Shown in pieces: positions 9,455 through 19,084 of a DNA stretch of 64,000 bases. Source of the DNA: Nocardia abscessus NBRC 100374 (GTDB lineage: Bacteria > Actinomycetota > Actinomycetes > Mycobacteriales > Mycobacteriaceae). Both the position numbers and the translations under genes were made by a program. The DNA lies in the NCBI RefSeq assembly GCF_000308455.1, contig NZ_BAFP01000001.1, positions 1 through 64,000 of the forward strand. Direction: 5' to 3'. Below the pieces are notes generated by a model. The model made no database searches and had not been told where the DNA came from. It saw only the letters and a list, made by a program, of their open reading frames with translations. Within the stretch, counting starts at the first letter, position 1. Each line of letters starts with the position of its first letter.

Positions 9455-10468
9455 TCACACGTTGGGTGCGTTCTGCTCCATCAGGGCGACGATGCGTTCG
9501 AGGTCTTCGACCGACCCGAACTCGACGACGATCTTGCCTTTGCGCTTGCCCATGCTCACGAGGACCCGGGTGTCGAAGGAGCCGGACAGTCGATCGGCCA
9601 CGGCTTGTAAGCCTGGCATCTCGATCGGCTTGCGCCGGGCGACGGGAGAGGGCGCGGCCGCGTCCTGCTCTCGGTTCGCCAGCATGACGGCTTCCTCGGT
9701 AGCCCGGACCGAGAGTCCCTCGGCGACGATTCGGGCGGCGAGCACCTCTTGAGCGTCCGCACCCGCTTCGAGACCGAGCAGTGCTCGCGCGTGCCCGGCG
9801 GACAGTACGCCCGCCGCGACCCGGCGCTGCACCGGGATCGGCAACTTCAGTAGACGGATCATATTCGTCACCACCGGGCGAGAGCGGCCGATTCGGGCAG
9901 CCAATTCCTCGTGGGTGACGTCGAATTCCTCCAGCAACTGCTGATAGGCCGCCGCCTCTTCGAGCGGATTCAGCTGCACCCGGTGGATGTTCTCCAGCAG
10001 GGCGTCGCGCAGCATCGACTCGTCCGCGGTCTCCCGGACGATCGCCGGGATGGCGGCCAGGCCGGCCTCCTGACAGGCCCGCCAGCGCCGCTCACCCATG
10101 ACCAGCTGATAGCGGTCCACGCCCGGTTCGGTCCGGCGCACCACGATCGGCTGCATCAGCCCGAACTCACGGATCGAATGCACCAGCTCGGCCAGTGCGT
10201 CTTCTTCGAAGACCGTGCGCGGCTGCTTCGGGTTCGGCTCGATCTGGTCCGGCGGGATCTCCCGGTAGCTGGCGCCGCCGACCTCGAGTTCGGCATTGTC
10301 CGCGGGATCGGGTACCCGATGCAGATAGGCGGAGGGGGGCTGCGGCCCGATCGGATCCAGACCGATGACACTCGCAGCGGCGCTGCTGAGACCCGGCGTG
10401 GCCGTCGGTGTCGTCGGGATCAGCGCCGCAAGACCGCGCCCGAGCCCACCCTTCTTAGCCTGACTCAT
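9455..10468 (-). CDS. parB: Chromosome partitioning protein ParB
   Basis: 337-residue centromere-binding CTPase. The N-terminal CTP-binding domain includes [14 protein letters not shown] (residues about 124-137), preceded by [19 protein letters not shown] helix-turn-helix region follows ([26 protein letters not shown]), then a C-terminal dimerisation domain. The extreme N-terminus [18 protein letters not shown] is the ParA-contacting segment typical of ParB. parA is immediately upstream (70-bp gap), and many parS-like sites lie within 5 kb, consistent with ParB loading and spreading here. Confidence 0.96.
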   Translation of the reverse strand: MSQAKKGGLGRGLAALIPTTPTATPGLSSAAASVIGLDPIGPQPPSAYLHRVPDPADNAELEVGGASYREIPPDQIEPNPKQPRTVFEEDALAELVHSIREFGLMQPIVVRRTEPGVDRYQLVMGERRWRACQEAGLAAIPAIVRETADESMLRDALLENIHRVQLNPLEEAAAYQQLLEEFDVTHEELAARIGRSRPVVTNMIRLLKLPIPVQRRVAAGVLSAGHARALLGLEAGADAQEVLAARIVAEGLSVRATEEAVMLANREQDAAAPSPVARRKPIEMPGLQAVADRLSGSFDTRVLVSMGKRKGKIVVEFGSVEDLERIVALMEQNAPNV

Positions 10469-10538
10469 CGGTCTACCGACCCCTTCCTCGTTCCGCCACC
10501 AAACCGGACTGTGCCGAGCGTCGACTCGGCTGACCGAG

Positions 10539-11549
10539 TCACTCCGCCGACTTCGCCGCGGCGGCGCGCGGAGCTATCGCGCGGGCCGCCATCTCACGTC
10601 CGGCATCCAGGTAGCTCATCGCGCCCCGGGAGCCTGGATCATAATCGAGCACCGTCATGCCGTAACCCGGCGCCTCCGACACCTTTACGCTGCGCGGGAT
10701 CACCGACCGCAGCACGACGTCACCGAAGTGTCCGCGGACCTCCTCGGCGACCTGGTCGGCCAGCTTGGTGCGGCCGTCGTACATCGTGAGGATCACGGTC
10801 GAGACGTGGAGTTCCGGATTCAGGTGCGCCTGCACCAAGCCGATATTGCGGAGCAACTGGCCGACGCCCTCGAGTGCGTAGTACTCGCACTGGATCGGGA
10901 TCAGCACCTCCTTCGCCGCGACGAGGGCGTTCACCGTCAGCAGCCCCAGCGAAGGCGGGCAATCGATCATCACGTAATCGATGTCGTATCCGGCGATATT
11001 CGCCTCCTGGATGGCGGCTTTCAGCCGACCTTCCCTGGCCACCATCGACACGAGTTCGATCTCGGCGCCCGCCAGATCGATGGTCGCGGGGATGCAGAGG
11101 AGGCGGTCGCTGTGCGGACTCGTCTGGATCGCGTCCCGGACCGAGACCTCGCCGATGAGCAACTCGTAGCTGGAGGGAACACCCGAATGATGCTCGATAC
11201 CCAGGGCGGTACTGGCGTTGCCCTGCGGGTCGAGATCGATCACGAGAACCGTCATCCCCTGGTGTGCCAGGGCGGCCGCCAGATTCACGGCGGTGGTCGT
11301 CTTCCCGACACCGCCTTTCTGATTGGCGATGGTGATGATGCGTTGCTCGTGCGGTTTCGGCACAGTCACCTTTCCTGGATGGAGTACCTGACTTGCACGT
11401 TGCGCTTCGGCAGCTATCGGGGTCTCACTGGGGGAGATGTGCCCGAACGGTGTGCTTCCGAATGCCTCCGCGTCGAGATTGCTGGAGTCCAGCATCCCCG
11501 GCACGCGCGACGTCGTTTCCCGTGAAACATTCGCCGGACCGCTCGACAT
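10539..11549 (-). CDS. parA: Chromosome partitioning ATPase ParA
   Basis: 336 residues. The deviant Walker A motif KGGVGKTT is near residues 75-82, and the ParA signatures DLDPQGNAS and [14 protein letters not shown] are present. The first 65 residues form an unconserved, proline- and serine-rich leader ([14 protein letters not shown]...) that overlaps a parS-like sequence, a common arrangement in actinobacterial parA genes. A later start is therefore possible. Works with ParB to segregate the origin. In M. tuberculosis rsmG lies close upstream; here 3.2 kb separate them. Confidence 0.95.
   Translation of the reverse strand: MSSGPANVSRETTSRVPGMLDSSNLDAEAFGSTPFGHISPSETPIAAEAQRASQVLHPGKVTVPKPHEQRIITIANQKGGVGKTTTAVNLAAALAHQGMTVLVIDLDPQGNASTALGIEHHSGVPSSYELLIGEVSVRDAIQTSPHSDRLLCIPATIDLAGAEIELVSMVAREGRLKAAIQEANIAGYDIDYVMIDCPPSLGLLTVNALVAAKEVLIPIQCEYYALEGVGQLLRNIGLVQAHLNPELHVSTVILTMYDGRTKLADQVAEEVRGHFGDVVLRSVIPRSVKVSEAPGYGMTVLDYDPGSRGAMSYLDAGREMAARAIAPRAAAAKSAE
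11514..11529. other. parS-like site inside 5' end of parA
   Basis: CGTTTCCCGTGAAACA matches the parS consensus TGTTTCACGTGAAACA at 14 of 16 bases. It lies within the first codons of parA, where it also encodes VSRET. Confidence 0.6.
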
Positions 11550-11838
11550 AGACAGCTCCTAACCCGAGAAACTTCAGAACACGCGCGCCCGACGGGACGG
11601 GTCGACACCATGCCAGCAACAGCCTTTGTCGGATCGAACACGATGCACAACCGGGTCCGCGGCGCCCGATCGACCGAGCGGAGCTGCTCGCCGCTGTGAC
11701 AACCAGATCCCTCCGTGGCATCCACGCTCACGCCCGACGACCACTAGCTTGCCAGCACTGAGCGCTTTACGAAAGCTGAATCGCGGCGAGGCGCAAAGCG
11801 ACACGCAAAACCGCACGATTTCACTCCAACGCGCCCGC

Positions 11839-11854
11839 TGTTTCACATGAAACA
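11839..11854. other. parS site
   Basis: TGTTTCACATGAAACA differs from the palindromic consensus at one base (G to A at the centre). Confidence 0.8.
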
Positions 11855-12140
11855 TTGCCCGTGGACCGATGTTCCCGGCGGATCGGCAGCTGCCCGGACT
11901 GCATTCGATCGTCGGATACCGGATAGCTACTCGCAGCGCCGGTTTGGTTGTGCTGCCTTTGTGTACTCGGTTCGCATCCTCCGGTCCAGAGACCGCGCAA
12001 CGATGTCATGGCTGCGACTGCACCTGATCGCGATACTCCGATCCTCGACTGTACGAACGAAAGCGGTGTCCGGGGACCATCCGGTGCCCCCGACGGCCGT
12101 CGCGGTCGCGGACACCAAGGCGCTCCTTTCGGATCGTGTG

Positions 12141-12420
12141 GACGACAGCGCCGAACGGTGGCGGTCGGCCGGGCAACCAGCGGCTCTTGAAAGCTAGGTC
12201 AAGGAAGCTGACCTCAGCTGGTGGCCAGCCAACATCGGCAGACTCCGAGCCGAGGAAGCGAGAGCCGCGTCCGCTTCTCCGACTCTCTCGCGGTAGTTCC
12301 GCTGGCGATGTTTCACGTGGATCATGCAGTGCGATCCTCCTGAACCTCTGAGCAGAAGCACCCGAGCCGGTCGCGCGACGTGCGACCGGTCTGCTCGCTC
12401 GGTTGTACCGTACGAACGAA
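12141..12420 (+). repeat. Inverted duplication, arm A, with embedded parS
   Basis: This segment resembles, in reverse orientation, 13413-13675. Shared blocks in order: GACGACAGCGCCGAAC (12141), GAAAGCTAGGTCAA (12189), a CAGCTGG-type block, a parS-like site (12309), GCAGTGCGATC (12326) and a CGGTTG...CGTACGAACG block (about 12400-12418). Spacing between blocks is nearly the same in both arms, for example 120 versus 121 bases from the second block to parS. The arms have diverged between blocks. Confidence 0.75.
12309..12324. other. Degenerate parS site (arm A)
   Basis: TGTTTCACGTGGATCA has an intact left half and two changes in the right half of the parS consensus. It sits at the equivalent place to the 13497 site in the other arm. 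Confidence 0.6.
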
Positions 12421-12608
12421 GCGCCTTCCGGTGGTTCCAGAGCGTTGCGCTTCCCTCGGCACAGATCCCGCCTCCTCGCCCTCCCAACTCCCCACGCAGT
12501 GGAGAACACCGACTCGGCGGTGCCACGTTCACCGAGGTGACCTCGGTGGGCCGCCCGACGCGCTGATCTCGTCTGAAGAGCGTTCGCCGCAAGGTGCTGT
12601 CGAAGTAA

Positions 12609-12642
12609 CCCTCGCACTGACTGTGTCACCTCAGTGCGAGGG
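12609..12642. other. 12-bp perfect hairpin
   Basis: CCCTCGCACTGA (12609-12620) is perfectly complementary to 12631-12642 across a 10-base loop. There is no T-run on the plus strand. It may be a terminator for leftward transcripts from rsmG or a structural element of the centromere. Confidence 0.55.
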
Positions 12643-12757
12643 CTGGTGGCGATGAGATTCGGCATCTGCGCCACTGGCCGGCCCTGATGATTCCGCCGCG
12701 CAACGCCGCAGGAAACGCGGCCTTCTCCGCACGAGGCGATAGCCAGGGAACGGGATG

Positions 12758-12814
12758 AAGAGAACCCGTTGCGCTCGAGAGAACCCGTTGCGCTCAAGAG
12801 AACCCGTTGCGCTC
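12758..12814. repeat. Three tandem 19-bp repeats
   Basis: The unit (A/G)AGAGAACCCGTTGCGCTC occurs three times head to tail (12758-12776, 12777-12795, 12796-12814), differing only at the first base(s). No gene covers it. Confidence 0.9.
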
Positions 12815-12931
12815 GGTGGGATGGCTTCATCGATTGGCTGTGCCCGTCCCGCGGGGAGAGTCGACCTGCCGGGGCTTGTCGGCCGACGCGACTGTGAGCG
12901 CGGGTCCGCAACGCGAACGGCCGCCGCGCTC

Positions 12932-12947
12932 TGATTCACGTGAAACA
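12932..12947. other. parS site
   Basis: TGATTCACGTGAAACA matches the consensus at 15 of 16 bases. Confidence 0.8.
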
Positions 12948-13412
12948 TCCACGGCGATGTCGCGGGTTCGCTCGCGACCTGACAGAAGAAGGACTAGTCG
13001 TACCGCGTAGTCGTGCGACTGGATGGTTGGGGTGCGCCAGGTGGTCCGGGGGGGAGTTCGCGATCAGCCTGCGGCTGGGTTCAGTCTGCACACGTAATGG
13101 AGCGCACCTATGAGGTAGCGCCCGTGATCGGCCTGTAGCGGGTGATGGGCCTGGGCTTCTGATTGTCGTGCGCCGGATCGGCGTGTTCCACATCGTCGGC
13201 GCGCATCGCGGTTGCCGTGTGTCTGGATGCCTCGGGTGCTCTTCATGGGCCCGGTGGTCGGGTCCACCGGGGCGTCTGTGTTCGCCGGGTGGTCCAACAG
13301 GCGGGGTCGTCTGTGGCTGCGGTTTGAGCTTGCAACTGGGTAGGAACCGGAGGCGTCGAGGGGTTCTGCGCGCCGCAGCGGAGGACGACGCTTGGGAACG
13401 CAGTGGAGGCGT

Positions 13413-13675
13413 CACGTTCGTACGTTGCAACCGAGTTGTCCGGACGGGCGCCTCCTTGGGGTGCTGCTATCACGGCGGAGGAGTGATCGCACTGCGCGCT
13501 TCACGTGAAACATCGTCCGCCGGATCCGCCTCGAGAAGGTTGGAAGGCCGAGGCGGTTTCGCTTTCGCGACTCGACGGACATGCCGTGGTCGTCTTGCCT
13601 CCAGCTGAAGTCATTCTCTTTGACCTAGCTTTCGGGGGGCTGGGTGCAACGGCGCCATGGTTCGGCGCTGTCGTC
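13413..13675 (-). repeat. Inverted duplication, arm B, with embedded parS
   Basis: Reverse-strand counterpart of 12141-12420. On the minus strand it reads GACGACAGCGCCGAAC (13675-13660), GAAAGCTAGGTCAA (13633-13620), the parS-like site (13512-13497), GCAGTGCGATC (13495-13485) and a CGGTTG...CGTACGAACG block (13433-13415). The two arms are separated by about 1 kb. Confidence 0.75.
13497..13512. other. parS site (arm B)
   Basis: CGCTTCACGTGAAACA, 14 of 16 bases of the consensus, with the complete TTCACGTGAAAC core. Confidence 0.75.
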
Positions 13676-14146
13676 CGCAGGAGCCGGATGGACAACCCGC
13701 ACGCGGACGAGGTGGTCCGCAACCCGGGCTCCCTCGATGTCTCTTTCAACGCGATCAGCCGGAGATACAACTGCAAGCGCCCCGGGCGGAGCGATAGCTG
13801 GTTCACCGGGGTGGTCGACTCTTCCAGTGAACGATGATCGCGCTGCGCGATTGTGGCGCATGCGCGCTGGCTGAGATGCACGCGGGCTGCATGCATGGGG
13901 CGGGACTTCGCCGCTGCACTCGCGAAGTCATGACGATCGGCCGGTGCCCTAGTAGGCGGGCGCCTTGGTGGTCGGCATGCGCTGGATCATGGGTGTACGG
14001 CCGGGGTGTCCGTACTGCCAGGCAATGGATGTGCCACCACGTGGTCTGACGCTCTCGGGTGCTCGGCCTGCGATTGGGCGCTACCGGTCTCGCGGGCGGG
14101 ATCGACGCGAGGATCGCCACTGTCGCCAGTGCTGCCGAGCCAGTCT

Positions 14147-14162
14147 CGATTCACGTGAAACA
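14147..14162. other. parS site inside an extended palindrome
   Basis: CGATTCACGTGAAACA matches 14 of 16 bases. It is flanked by GTCTCG (14143-14148) and CGAGAC (14165-14170), which extends the dyad. Confidence 0.75.
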
Positions 14163-14215
14163 TCCGAGACGGGGGGCCTCTGAAGGTCTCTAACCGTCGA
14201 CGGTTCGGCGCGCCT

Positions 14216-14231
14216 TGATTCACGTGAAACA
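14216..14231. other. parS site
   Basis: TGATTCACGTGAAACA, identical to the site at 12932 and 15 of 16 bases of the consensus. Confidence 0.8.
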
Positions 14232-14774
14232 TCGAAGGGTCGTGGACCGGTCTTCGGGTTCTCGCAGTCGCAGCGCTGCCACCGATGCGGCGAGTATGGA
14301 CAGGCGGCCCAGGAACCTAACCTGGTGCACTCCAGAAAGAGGCGAAGTTCGAGCAGGACGTGAGGAAGGCCGACACGGAACCGATCAACGTCAAGCGGTC
14401 GCCGGTCTCCCGCTGCCACCGCTCGCGGTCGTACGGACAGGCGATGGATTTGCGACGGATGTGCGCCCGGTCTTCAGCCAGCGGCAGGACGAGGACGCCG
14501 GGCGCATTGGACGTAAGCGCAGGGCCCTCGCGCAATTCCGCTCTCGATCCGCCTGCAGCCCGCGACCATCATCGTGCCTGCAATCGAGCAAATTCCGAAC
14601 TTGCTCGCTAACCTCACGGCCTGCAACCCCGCGTCATTCCGTCAATGTGACGAAACGACCCCAAGCTCCAGGCCGAAGCCGCGACCTTCGCGATCGAGCG
14701 CGGATAAACAGGTAGCGGGCAGTAGCCCACCGGCCCGAGCGACCCCCGCGCCCGCCTCGACTACCCAGCAGGTC

Positions 14775-15569
14775 TTACTCGCCCTTCCGCGCAGCCCTCT
14801 TGGTACGCCCGCTCTCCGTCGCTGCGGCTCGGGCCGCCTTCTCGCCGCGTTCGACCGCTCGTTCGGCGCGCCGCCTCGAAGTGCGCTCGGCGCGCGGGAG
14901 CCGCTCGGCGCTGATCACCATGGTCGGCGTGGAGACCAGGCCGGCGCCGCATTCCAGCACGACCGCATTGCCGGCCCCGGCTTTCGCCAGGGCCTCGCCA
15001 TCGCGCGCGAGTTCCTCTGCGGCGCTAGCGCCCTTGAGCGCGAGCATGTGCCCGTGGTCGCGGAGGAGGGGAAGGGACCACTGGGCGAGTTTCCCGAGCG
15101 GAGCCACCGCACGGGACGTGACGACATCCGCGCCGCCGGCTTCCTTCATCACACCGGACTGTTCGGCGCGCCCGCGTACCACAGTGACGTCCAGGCCGAC
15201 GGCTTCGATGAACTCGCTCAAGAAGATGGTTCGGCGCAGCAGTGGTTCGACCAGGGTGATCCGAAGGTCCGGCCGCGCGATGGCAAGCGGGATGCCGGGC
15301 AATCCAGCGCCGCTGCCGATATCGACTACGGACGCGCCTTCGGCGATCAACTCACCGAGTACCGCGCAGTTGAGGATATGGCGATCCCAGAGGCGAGGCA
15401 CCTCGCGCGGACCGATCAGCCCGCGCTCCACGCCCGCGGTCGCGAGTGCCGTGCAATATCGACGCGCGAGATCGAGTCGGTCGCCGAAGACGGTGGCCGC
15501 CGACACGGGTGGCTCCGACTCCGCGGGCACCGCGGTGGTTCCACCGAGATCTCGTTCCACGTGAAACAT
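14775..15569 (-). CDS. rsmG: 16S rRNA (guanine-N7) methyltransferase RsmG
   Basis: 264 residues. Methylates the streptomycin-region guanine (G527) of 16S rRNA; loss gives low-level streptomycin resistance in many bacteria. The SAM-binding motif [16 protein letters not shown] is near residues 80-95, and [16 protein letters not shown] is the family's N-terminal signature. The basic C-terminal tail ([20 protein letters not shown]) extends beyond the usual fold. The start codon region MFHVERD overlaps a parS-like sequence. khpB and yidC lie upstream on the same strand. Confidence 0.95.
   Translation of the reverse strand: MFHVERDLGGTTAVPAESEPPVSAATVFGDRLDLARRYCTALATAGVERGLIGPREVPRLWDRHILNCAVLGELIAEGASVVDIGSGAGLPGIPLAIARPDLRITLVEPLLRRTIFLSEFIEAVGLDVTVVRGRAEQSGVMKEAGGADVVTSRAVAPLGKLAQWSLPLLRDHGHMLALKGASAAEELARDGEALAKAGAGNAVVLECGAGLVSTPTMVISAERLPRAERTSRRRAERAVERGEKAARAAATESGRTKRAARKGE
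15553..15568. other. parS-like site at the start of rsmG
   Basis: CGTTCCACGTGAAACA, 14 of 16 consensus bases, encodes FHVER at the N-terminus of RsmG. Confidence 0.7.
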
Positions 15570-15710
15570 CCTTCCGAACTCGGGTCATCTACGTGCGAGC
15601 AATCGGGCACCGGACACGAACAAGGCCCCCGGTCCGGAGACCAGAGGCCCTATCCAACCACTACCCAGGCGGGGCGCGAAACATGCCGCCCGCTTCGGGA
15701 ATACCGTCGC

Positions 15711-16262
15711 TCAGCCGGGAACGACCACCACGTGGCGGTTCGGTTCGACGCCCTCGCTCTCGCTGCTGACGCCTTCCACCGCGGCCACGGCGTCGTGCAC
15801 GATCTTGCGCTCGAACGGAGTCATGGGCGCGAGCGGCTCCGGCTCACCGGACTCCAGCACGCGCTGCGCCGCAGCCGCGCCGAGTTCGCTCAGTTCGGAC
15901 CGCCGCTTCGCCCGCCAGCCCGCCACGTCCAGCATCAGTCGGCTGCGCACTCCGGTCGTCTGCTGGACGGCGAGGCGAGTCAGTTCCTGCAGGGCGTCGA
16001 GCACCTCGCCGTTGCGTCCGACGAGCTTCGTCAGGTCACGGCCGCCGTCGATGCTCACCACGGCACGGTCGCCTTCGACGTCGAGATCGATGTCGCCGTC
16101 GAAGTCGAGCACGTCGAGCAACTGCTCGAGGTAGTCGCCGGCGATCTCGCCTTCCTCGATGAGAGCTTCCTCGGTATCACTCACGGCATCGCCGGTGTCC
16201 GCCCCGGCGTTCACCATCGTCGTCGCCACGGTGGCGTCCCCTCCGTCGGTCTCCACAGTCAT
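15711..16262 (-). CDS. khpB: Jag/KhpB family KH-R3H RNA-binding protein
   Basis: 183 residues. An acidic N-terminus (about 45 residues) is followed by a KH-like domain (DLDVEGDRAVVSIDGGRDLTKLVGRNGEVLDALQELT) and an R3H domain ending in PMTPFERKIVHDAVAAVEGVSSESEG. The extended Jag_N domain is not evident, as in other actinobacterial forms (Rv3920c). These proteins bind RNA and, in Gram-positives, affect cell-wall growth with YidC-linked expression. It sits 113 bp downstream of yidC on the same strand, the usual pairing. Confidence 0.92.
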   Translation of the reverse strand: MTVETDGGDATVATTMVNAGADTGDAVSDTEEALIEEGEIAGDYLEQLLDVLDFDGDIDLDVEGDRAVVSIDGGRDLTKLVGRNGEVLDALQELTRLAVQQTTGVRSRLMLDVAGWRAKRRSELSELGAAAAQRVLESGEPEPLAPMTPFERKIVHDAVAAVEGVSSESEGVEPNRHVVVVPG

Positions 16263-16375
16263 TTGATTTCCTTCATCTGCTCATCGCGCGCGCCGGGCAA
16301 TCGCCGCCGGGCGGTATTCGCGATCAAGGGTTGCTCAGTGCTCCAGGCGGGCGGCTCGTCCCGCCGATCATGAGG

Positions 16376-17467
16376 TCAGCGCCTGCGCTTCTGGTTCGCC
16401 CTGCCCCGGTTGCCCGGCCGTTTCTGGCCCGCTGGACGGCGTTGCCCCGATGCCTGCTTCGGCGGCTTAGCGGTGCCGTTCGTCGACGGAGCAGCGGTGT
16501 CCTCGTCCGATGCGGTGTCGGTGGCGGCGGATGCCGGCTTCTTCTTGACGTTGACCGGTTTGGCGCCGGGCTTCGGCGCGTTCTGCGCGCGCTGCTCCAG
16601 CTTCGCCTGCTTCTTGGCTTCCTCTTCCTTCTCCATGCGACCGAAGACGAGGTGCTGCTGCCCGTAAGTCCAGATGTTGTTGGCGACCCAGTAGAGCAGG
16701 ATGGCGATCGGCAGGAACGGACCACCGACGAGCACGCCGAGCGGGAACACCCAGAGCGCGAGCTTGTTCATCATCGCGGCCTGAGGGTTGGCCGCAGCTT
16801 CCGGTGTCTGCCGCGCCACGGAAGCGCGCGCGTTGAAGTGGGTGGCCAGACCGGCGATGACCATCAAAGGGATCGCGACGAGTGCGATGCTCAACCGGCT
16901 CGGCACGCCGCCGTAATCGGCGAACGCCTGCAACTCGCTGACGGGTGTGGTGATGAACGCCGAGATCGGTGCGCCGAAGATGCGCGCGCTCAGGAAGGAC
17001 TGGACGTCGGTGGCGCTGAACACATAGTTCGCGGTGTTCGCGTTCTGCTCGGGCGTGAGGCCCAACTGCCCGAAGCCGTGACCGGTCCGGTTGAACGAGC
17101 GCAACACATGGAAGAGTCCGAGGAAGACCGGCACCTGGGCGAGGATCGGCAGGCAACCCATCAGCGGGTTGAAGCCGTTCTCCTTCTGCAGCTTCTGCAT
17201 CTCGAGCGCCATTTTCTGGCGATCGTTCTTGTACTTCTTCTGCAGCTCTTTGATCTGCGGCTGCAGTTCCTGCATCTGCTTGGTGGTGCGCACCTGCTTG
17301 ACGAACGGCTTGTAGAGCACCAGACGCAAGGTGAACACCAGGAACACCACGGCCAGCGCCCAGGTGAGACCGTTGTCCGCGCCGAACGCGAACCCGAAGA
17401 CCCGATGCCAGAACCAGAGGATCCAGGACACCGGGTAATAAATGAAGTCGAGCACGGCTCTATGCAC
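16376..17467 (-). CDS. yidC: Membrane protein insertase YidC
   Basis: 363 residues. Inserts proteins into the cytoplasmic membrane, alone or with Sec. The first TM is near residues 28-50 ([21 protein letters not shown]) and is followed by the cytoplasmic hairpin [16 protein letters not shown]. The [20 protein letters not shown] segment and two more C-terminal TM segments ([23 protein letters not shown] and neighbours) complete the core. A long basic, alanine- and lysine-rich C-terminal tail follows, suited to ribosome contact. The start overlaps the yidD stop by 8 bp, indicating coupled translation. Confidence 0.95.
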   Translation of the reverse strand: MHRAVLDFIYYPVSWILWFWHRVFGFAFGADNGLTWALAVVFLVFTLRLVLYKPFVKQVRTTKQMQELQPQIKELQKKYKNDRQKMALEMQKLQKENGFNPLMGCLPILAQVPVFLGLFHVLRSFNRTGHGFGQLGLTPEQNANTANYVFSATDVQSFLSARIFGAPISAFITTPVSELQAFADYGGVPSRLSIALVAIPLMVIAGLATHFNARASVARQTPEAAANPQAAMMNKLALWVFPLGVLVGGPFLPIAILLYWVANNIWTYGQQHLVFGRMEKEEEAKKQAKLEQRAQNAPKPGAKPVNVKKKPASAATDTASDEDTAAPSTNGTAKPPKQASGQRRPAGQKRPGNRGRANQKRRR

Positions 17468-17858
17468 TCCCGTCGTTCGTGTCGCCGATCACCGCGTGCG
17501 GCGATCCTTTACAAGCGTTCGGCTCCGACCGAGGTCCGGCGAGCAGGCTCGGGTCCTGCGGCGCCGTGTCGGTCGCTGCCCCGTCCGCCGGATCGGCGCG
17601 CACCGTGCTCCGCTTCCGTTCCGGGACGGGGTCCCACCCACCAGGGTGCCAGGGCGCGCATTTGGCCAAGCGCACGACCGTCAGTCCGAGCCCGATGAAC
17701 ATGCCTCGGGTGCGTAGTGCGGTCACCGCGTACTCGCTACAGGTCGGTGTGAATCGGCACACCGGCATGCGGGTGGGGGAGACGTAGGTCCGATACAGCT
17801 CGATCAGAAAGACCAGCACGTTCGCGGGCAGTCTGGCGATCGTCGCGGAGCGGCTCAT
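17460..17858 (-). CDS. yidD: Membrane protein insertion efficiency factor YidD
   Basis: 132 residues. The family core is clear: [25 protein letters not shown], then [18 protein letters not shown] near the C-terminal part, with the conserved cysteines. A 45-residue polar tail is added. I chose the ATG at 17858, which gives the normal N-terminus and overlaps the rnpA stop by 4 bp (ATGA); longer upstream reading is arginine-rich antisense-like sequence. YidD helps YidC-dependent insertion and sits between rnpA and yidC as in most bacteria. Confidence 0.93.
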   Translation of the reverse strand: MSRSATIARLPANVLVFLIELYRTYVSPTRMPVCRFTPTCSEYAVTALRTRGMFIGLGLTVVRLAKCAPWHPGGWDPVPERKRSTVRADPADGAATDTAPQDPSLLAGPRSEPNACKGSPHAVIGDTNDGSA

Positions 17859-18286
17859 GCCGAACCACCCGTTGCCACGCCCGGTGCGGCGCCGACGCCG
17901 AGCTTGCGCAGCGCGGTGCGCAGTTGGCGCAGCAGGTCCTCCGACGACGCCGTAGCCGCGCCCGGGAGCGCACGGATCACGACATCGGTCCCGGGCGGCA
18001 CTTCGTCGACCACCTGGGCGCACATATGACGCAGGCGGCGGGCCACGCGATGTCGAATCACCGCGTTGCCCACCGCCTTGCTGACGATCAACCCGAAGCG
18101 CGGTCCGCCTACGCGAACCAGCACGTCGTCCGGGATCTGATCATGTCGTCCCTTCGCGCCCACACTTCCGTCATACCCGTGCGCGAGCGCATGCACGACC
18201 AGATCACGCCTCCCGATTCGCTGGCCGCGGCGCACCGTCCGGGAGAAGTCGGCACGATGATGCAACCGATACGGCTCAGGCAACAC
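17855..18286 (-). CDS. rnpA: Ribonuclease P protein component
   Basis: 143 residues, GTG start at 18286. It binds the RNase P RNA and helps 5' processing of tRNA. Family features: LHHRADFSRTVRRGQRI at the N-terminus, and RFGLIVSKAVGNAVIRHRVARRLRH, the RNR-type RNA-binding motif. The region after residue 120 is variable. It overlaps yidD by 4 bp and follows rpmH by 21 bp, so rpmH-rnpA-yidD-yidC is likely one transcript. Confidence 0.95.
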   Translation of the reverse strand: MLPEPYRLHHRADFSRTVRRGQRIGRRDLVVHALAHGYDGSVGAKGRHDQIPDDVLVRVGGPRFGLIVSKAVGNAVIRHRVARRLRHMCAQVVDEVPPGTDVVIRALPGAATASSEDLLRQLRTALRKLGVGAAPGVATGGSA

Positions 18287-18307
18287 CCGAGCGTCCGAGA
18301 GCGAAGA

Positions 18308-18451
18308 TCAGGCAGTGAGGGAATCGCGGCCCTTACGGCGACGCGCCGAGACGATGGCGCGGCCCGCACGGGTGCGCATCCGGAGGCGGAAGCCGTGAAC
18401 CCGCGCCCGACGACGGTTGTTCGGCTGGAACGTCCGCTTGCCCTTGGCCAC
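18308..18451 (-). CDS. rpmH: 50S ribosomal protein L34
   Basis: 47 residues, beginning [20 protein letters not shown] from a GTG codon and ending [11 protein letters not shown]. Length and sequence are typical of L34. The gene is too short for routine ORF calling but is unmistakable. It is divergent from dnaA, as in most bacteria, with 633 bp between them. Confidence 0.97.
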   Translation of the reverse strand: MAKGKRTFQPNNRRRARVHGFRLRMRTRAGRAIVSARRRKGRDSLTA

Positions 18452-19084
18452 GGTCAACACTCCTCGAGTAGGCGGGCACCAGGTAGTGCCCGAAGCTTGT
18501 CGGTGATACGTGTATGCGCGAATGAATCGCAGGTCTGGTCATCATCGGCGCGCGTCGGTCCTGGCGCACAGTCGGTCGATCACGACCTAAACGCGGTCAG
18601 CACAAGACCGCCACCGCACCAAGGGGTGACTGTACGAGGGTACTGATCGGCTCGGGTCGGGTCAAACTCGCCCCACCCCATCGGCTCGGGCCCGGCGACC
18701 AGGCAGAACCGGTTCCCGCGTCAGGCGTTTTGGCAATGACCGTGACCTCGTCCACACCCCTAGCCATCGCGCGGCCGGGGCCAGTAGGCTGCTTAGCCAG
18801 GCGATTGCTACAGAACCGCAGGTCGTGGCGTTGCTCCTCTCGCGCGTACGCGCGTTCCACAGCTCCCCAGGGTTCTCCACATCTGTGGATAATTGTGTGG
18901 AAAGACCCCTGGAGTGGCATATTCGTAGGGCCGACGGTGCCACGCCGCTGTCCAGATGGGGGACCCGGGCAGCGTCCGAACCGGTTACGGACGTACGCAG
19001 GATCACGGGACCGACCAAGAGCGTCGCACTCCACGCGTGCCCCGGCCGTCTGCTCCTATCGACCTACTCCGGGGAGGAAACTGC
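18452..19084. other. rpmH-dnaA divergent intergenic region
   Basis: 633 bp with no gene. It must carry the promoters of rpmH (leftward) and dnaA (rightward). Near 18855-18905 there is a cluster of CCACA/TGTGG elements: TTCCACAG, TCTCCACAT, the perfect DnaA box at 18884 and TTGTGTGGAA. This cluster fits DnaA autoregulation or an origin sub-region. Confidence 0.75.
18884..18892 (-). promoter_or_regulatory. Perfect DnaA box upstream of dnaA
   Basis: TGTGGATAA is the exact complement of the consensus TTATCCACA. It lies about 190 bp before the dnaA start, in a cluster of weaker boxes. Confidence 0.85.

Larger units (their letters stand above)
11550..14774. other. Coding-poor parS-rich region between parA and rsmG
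   Basis: 3.2 kb without any gene I can support. Open frames here are short or arginine/serine/proline-rich and resemble no family I know. The stretch holds six parS-like 16-mers (11839, 12309, 12932, 13497, 14147, 14216), a diverged inverted duplication of about 270 bp (12141-12420 versus 13413-13675), three 19-bp tandem repeats (12758-12814) and a 12-bp hairpin (12609-12642). Best read as a centromere region. Promoters for parA must also lie at its left end. Confidence 0.8.

Noticed and set aside
12006..12911. A 301-codon minus-strand frame in the parA-rsmG gap
   Set aside because: It runs through the tandem repeats and an inverted-repeat arm, has no ribosome site or family likeness, and reads like non-coding DNA.
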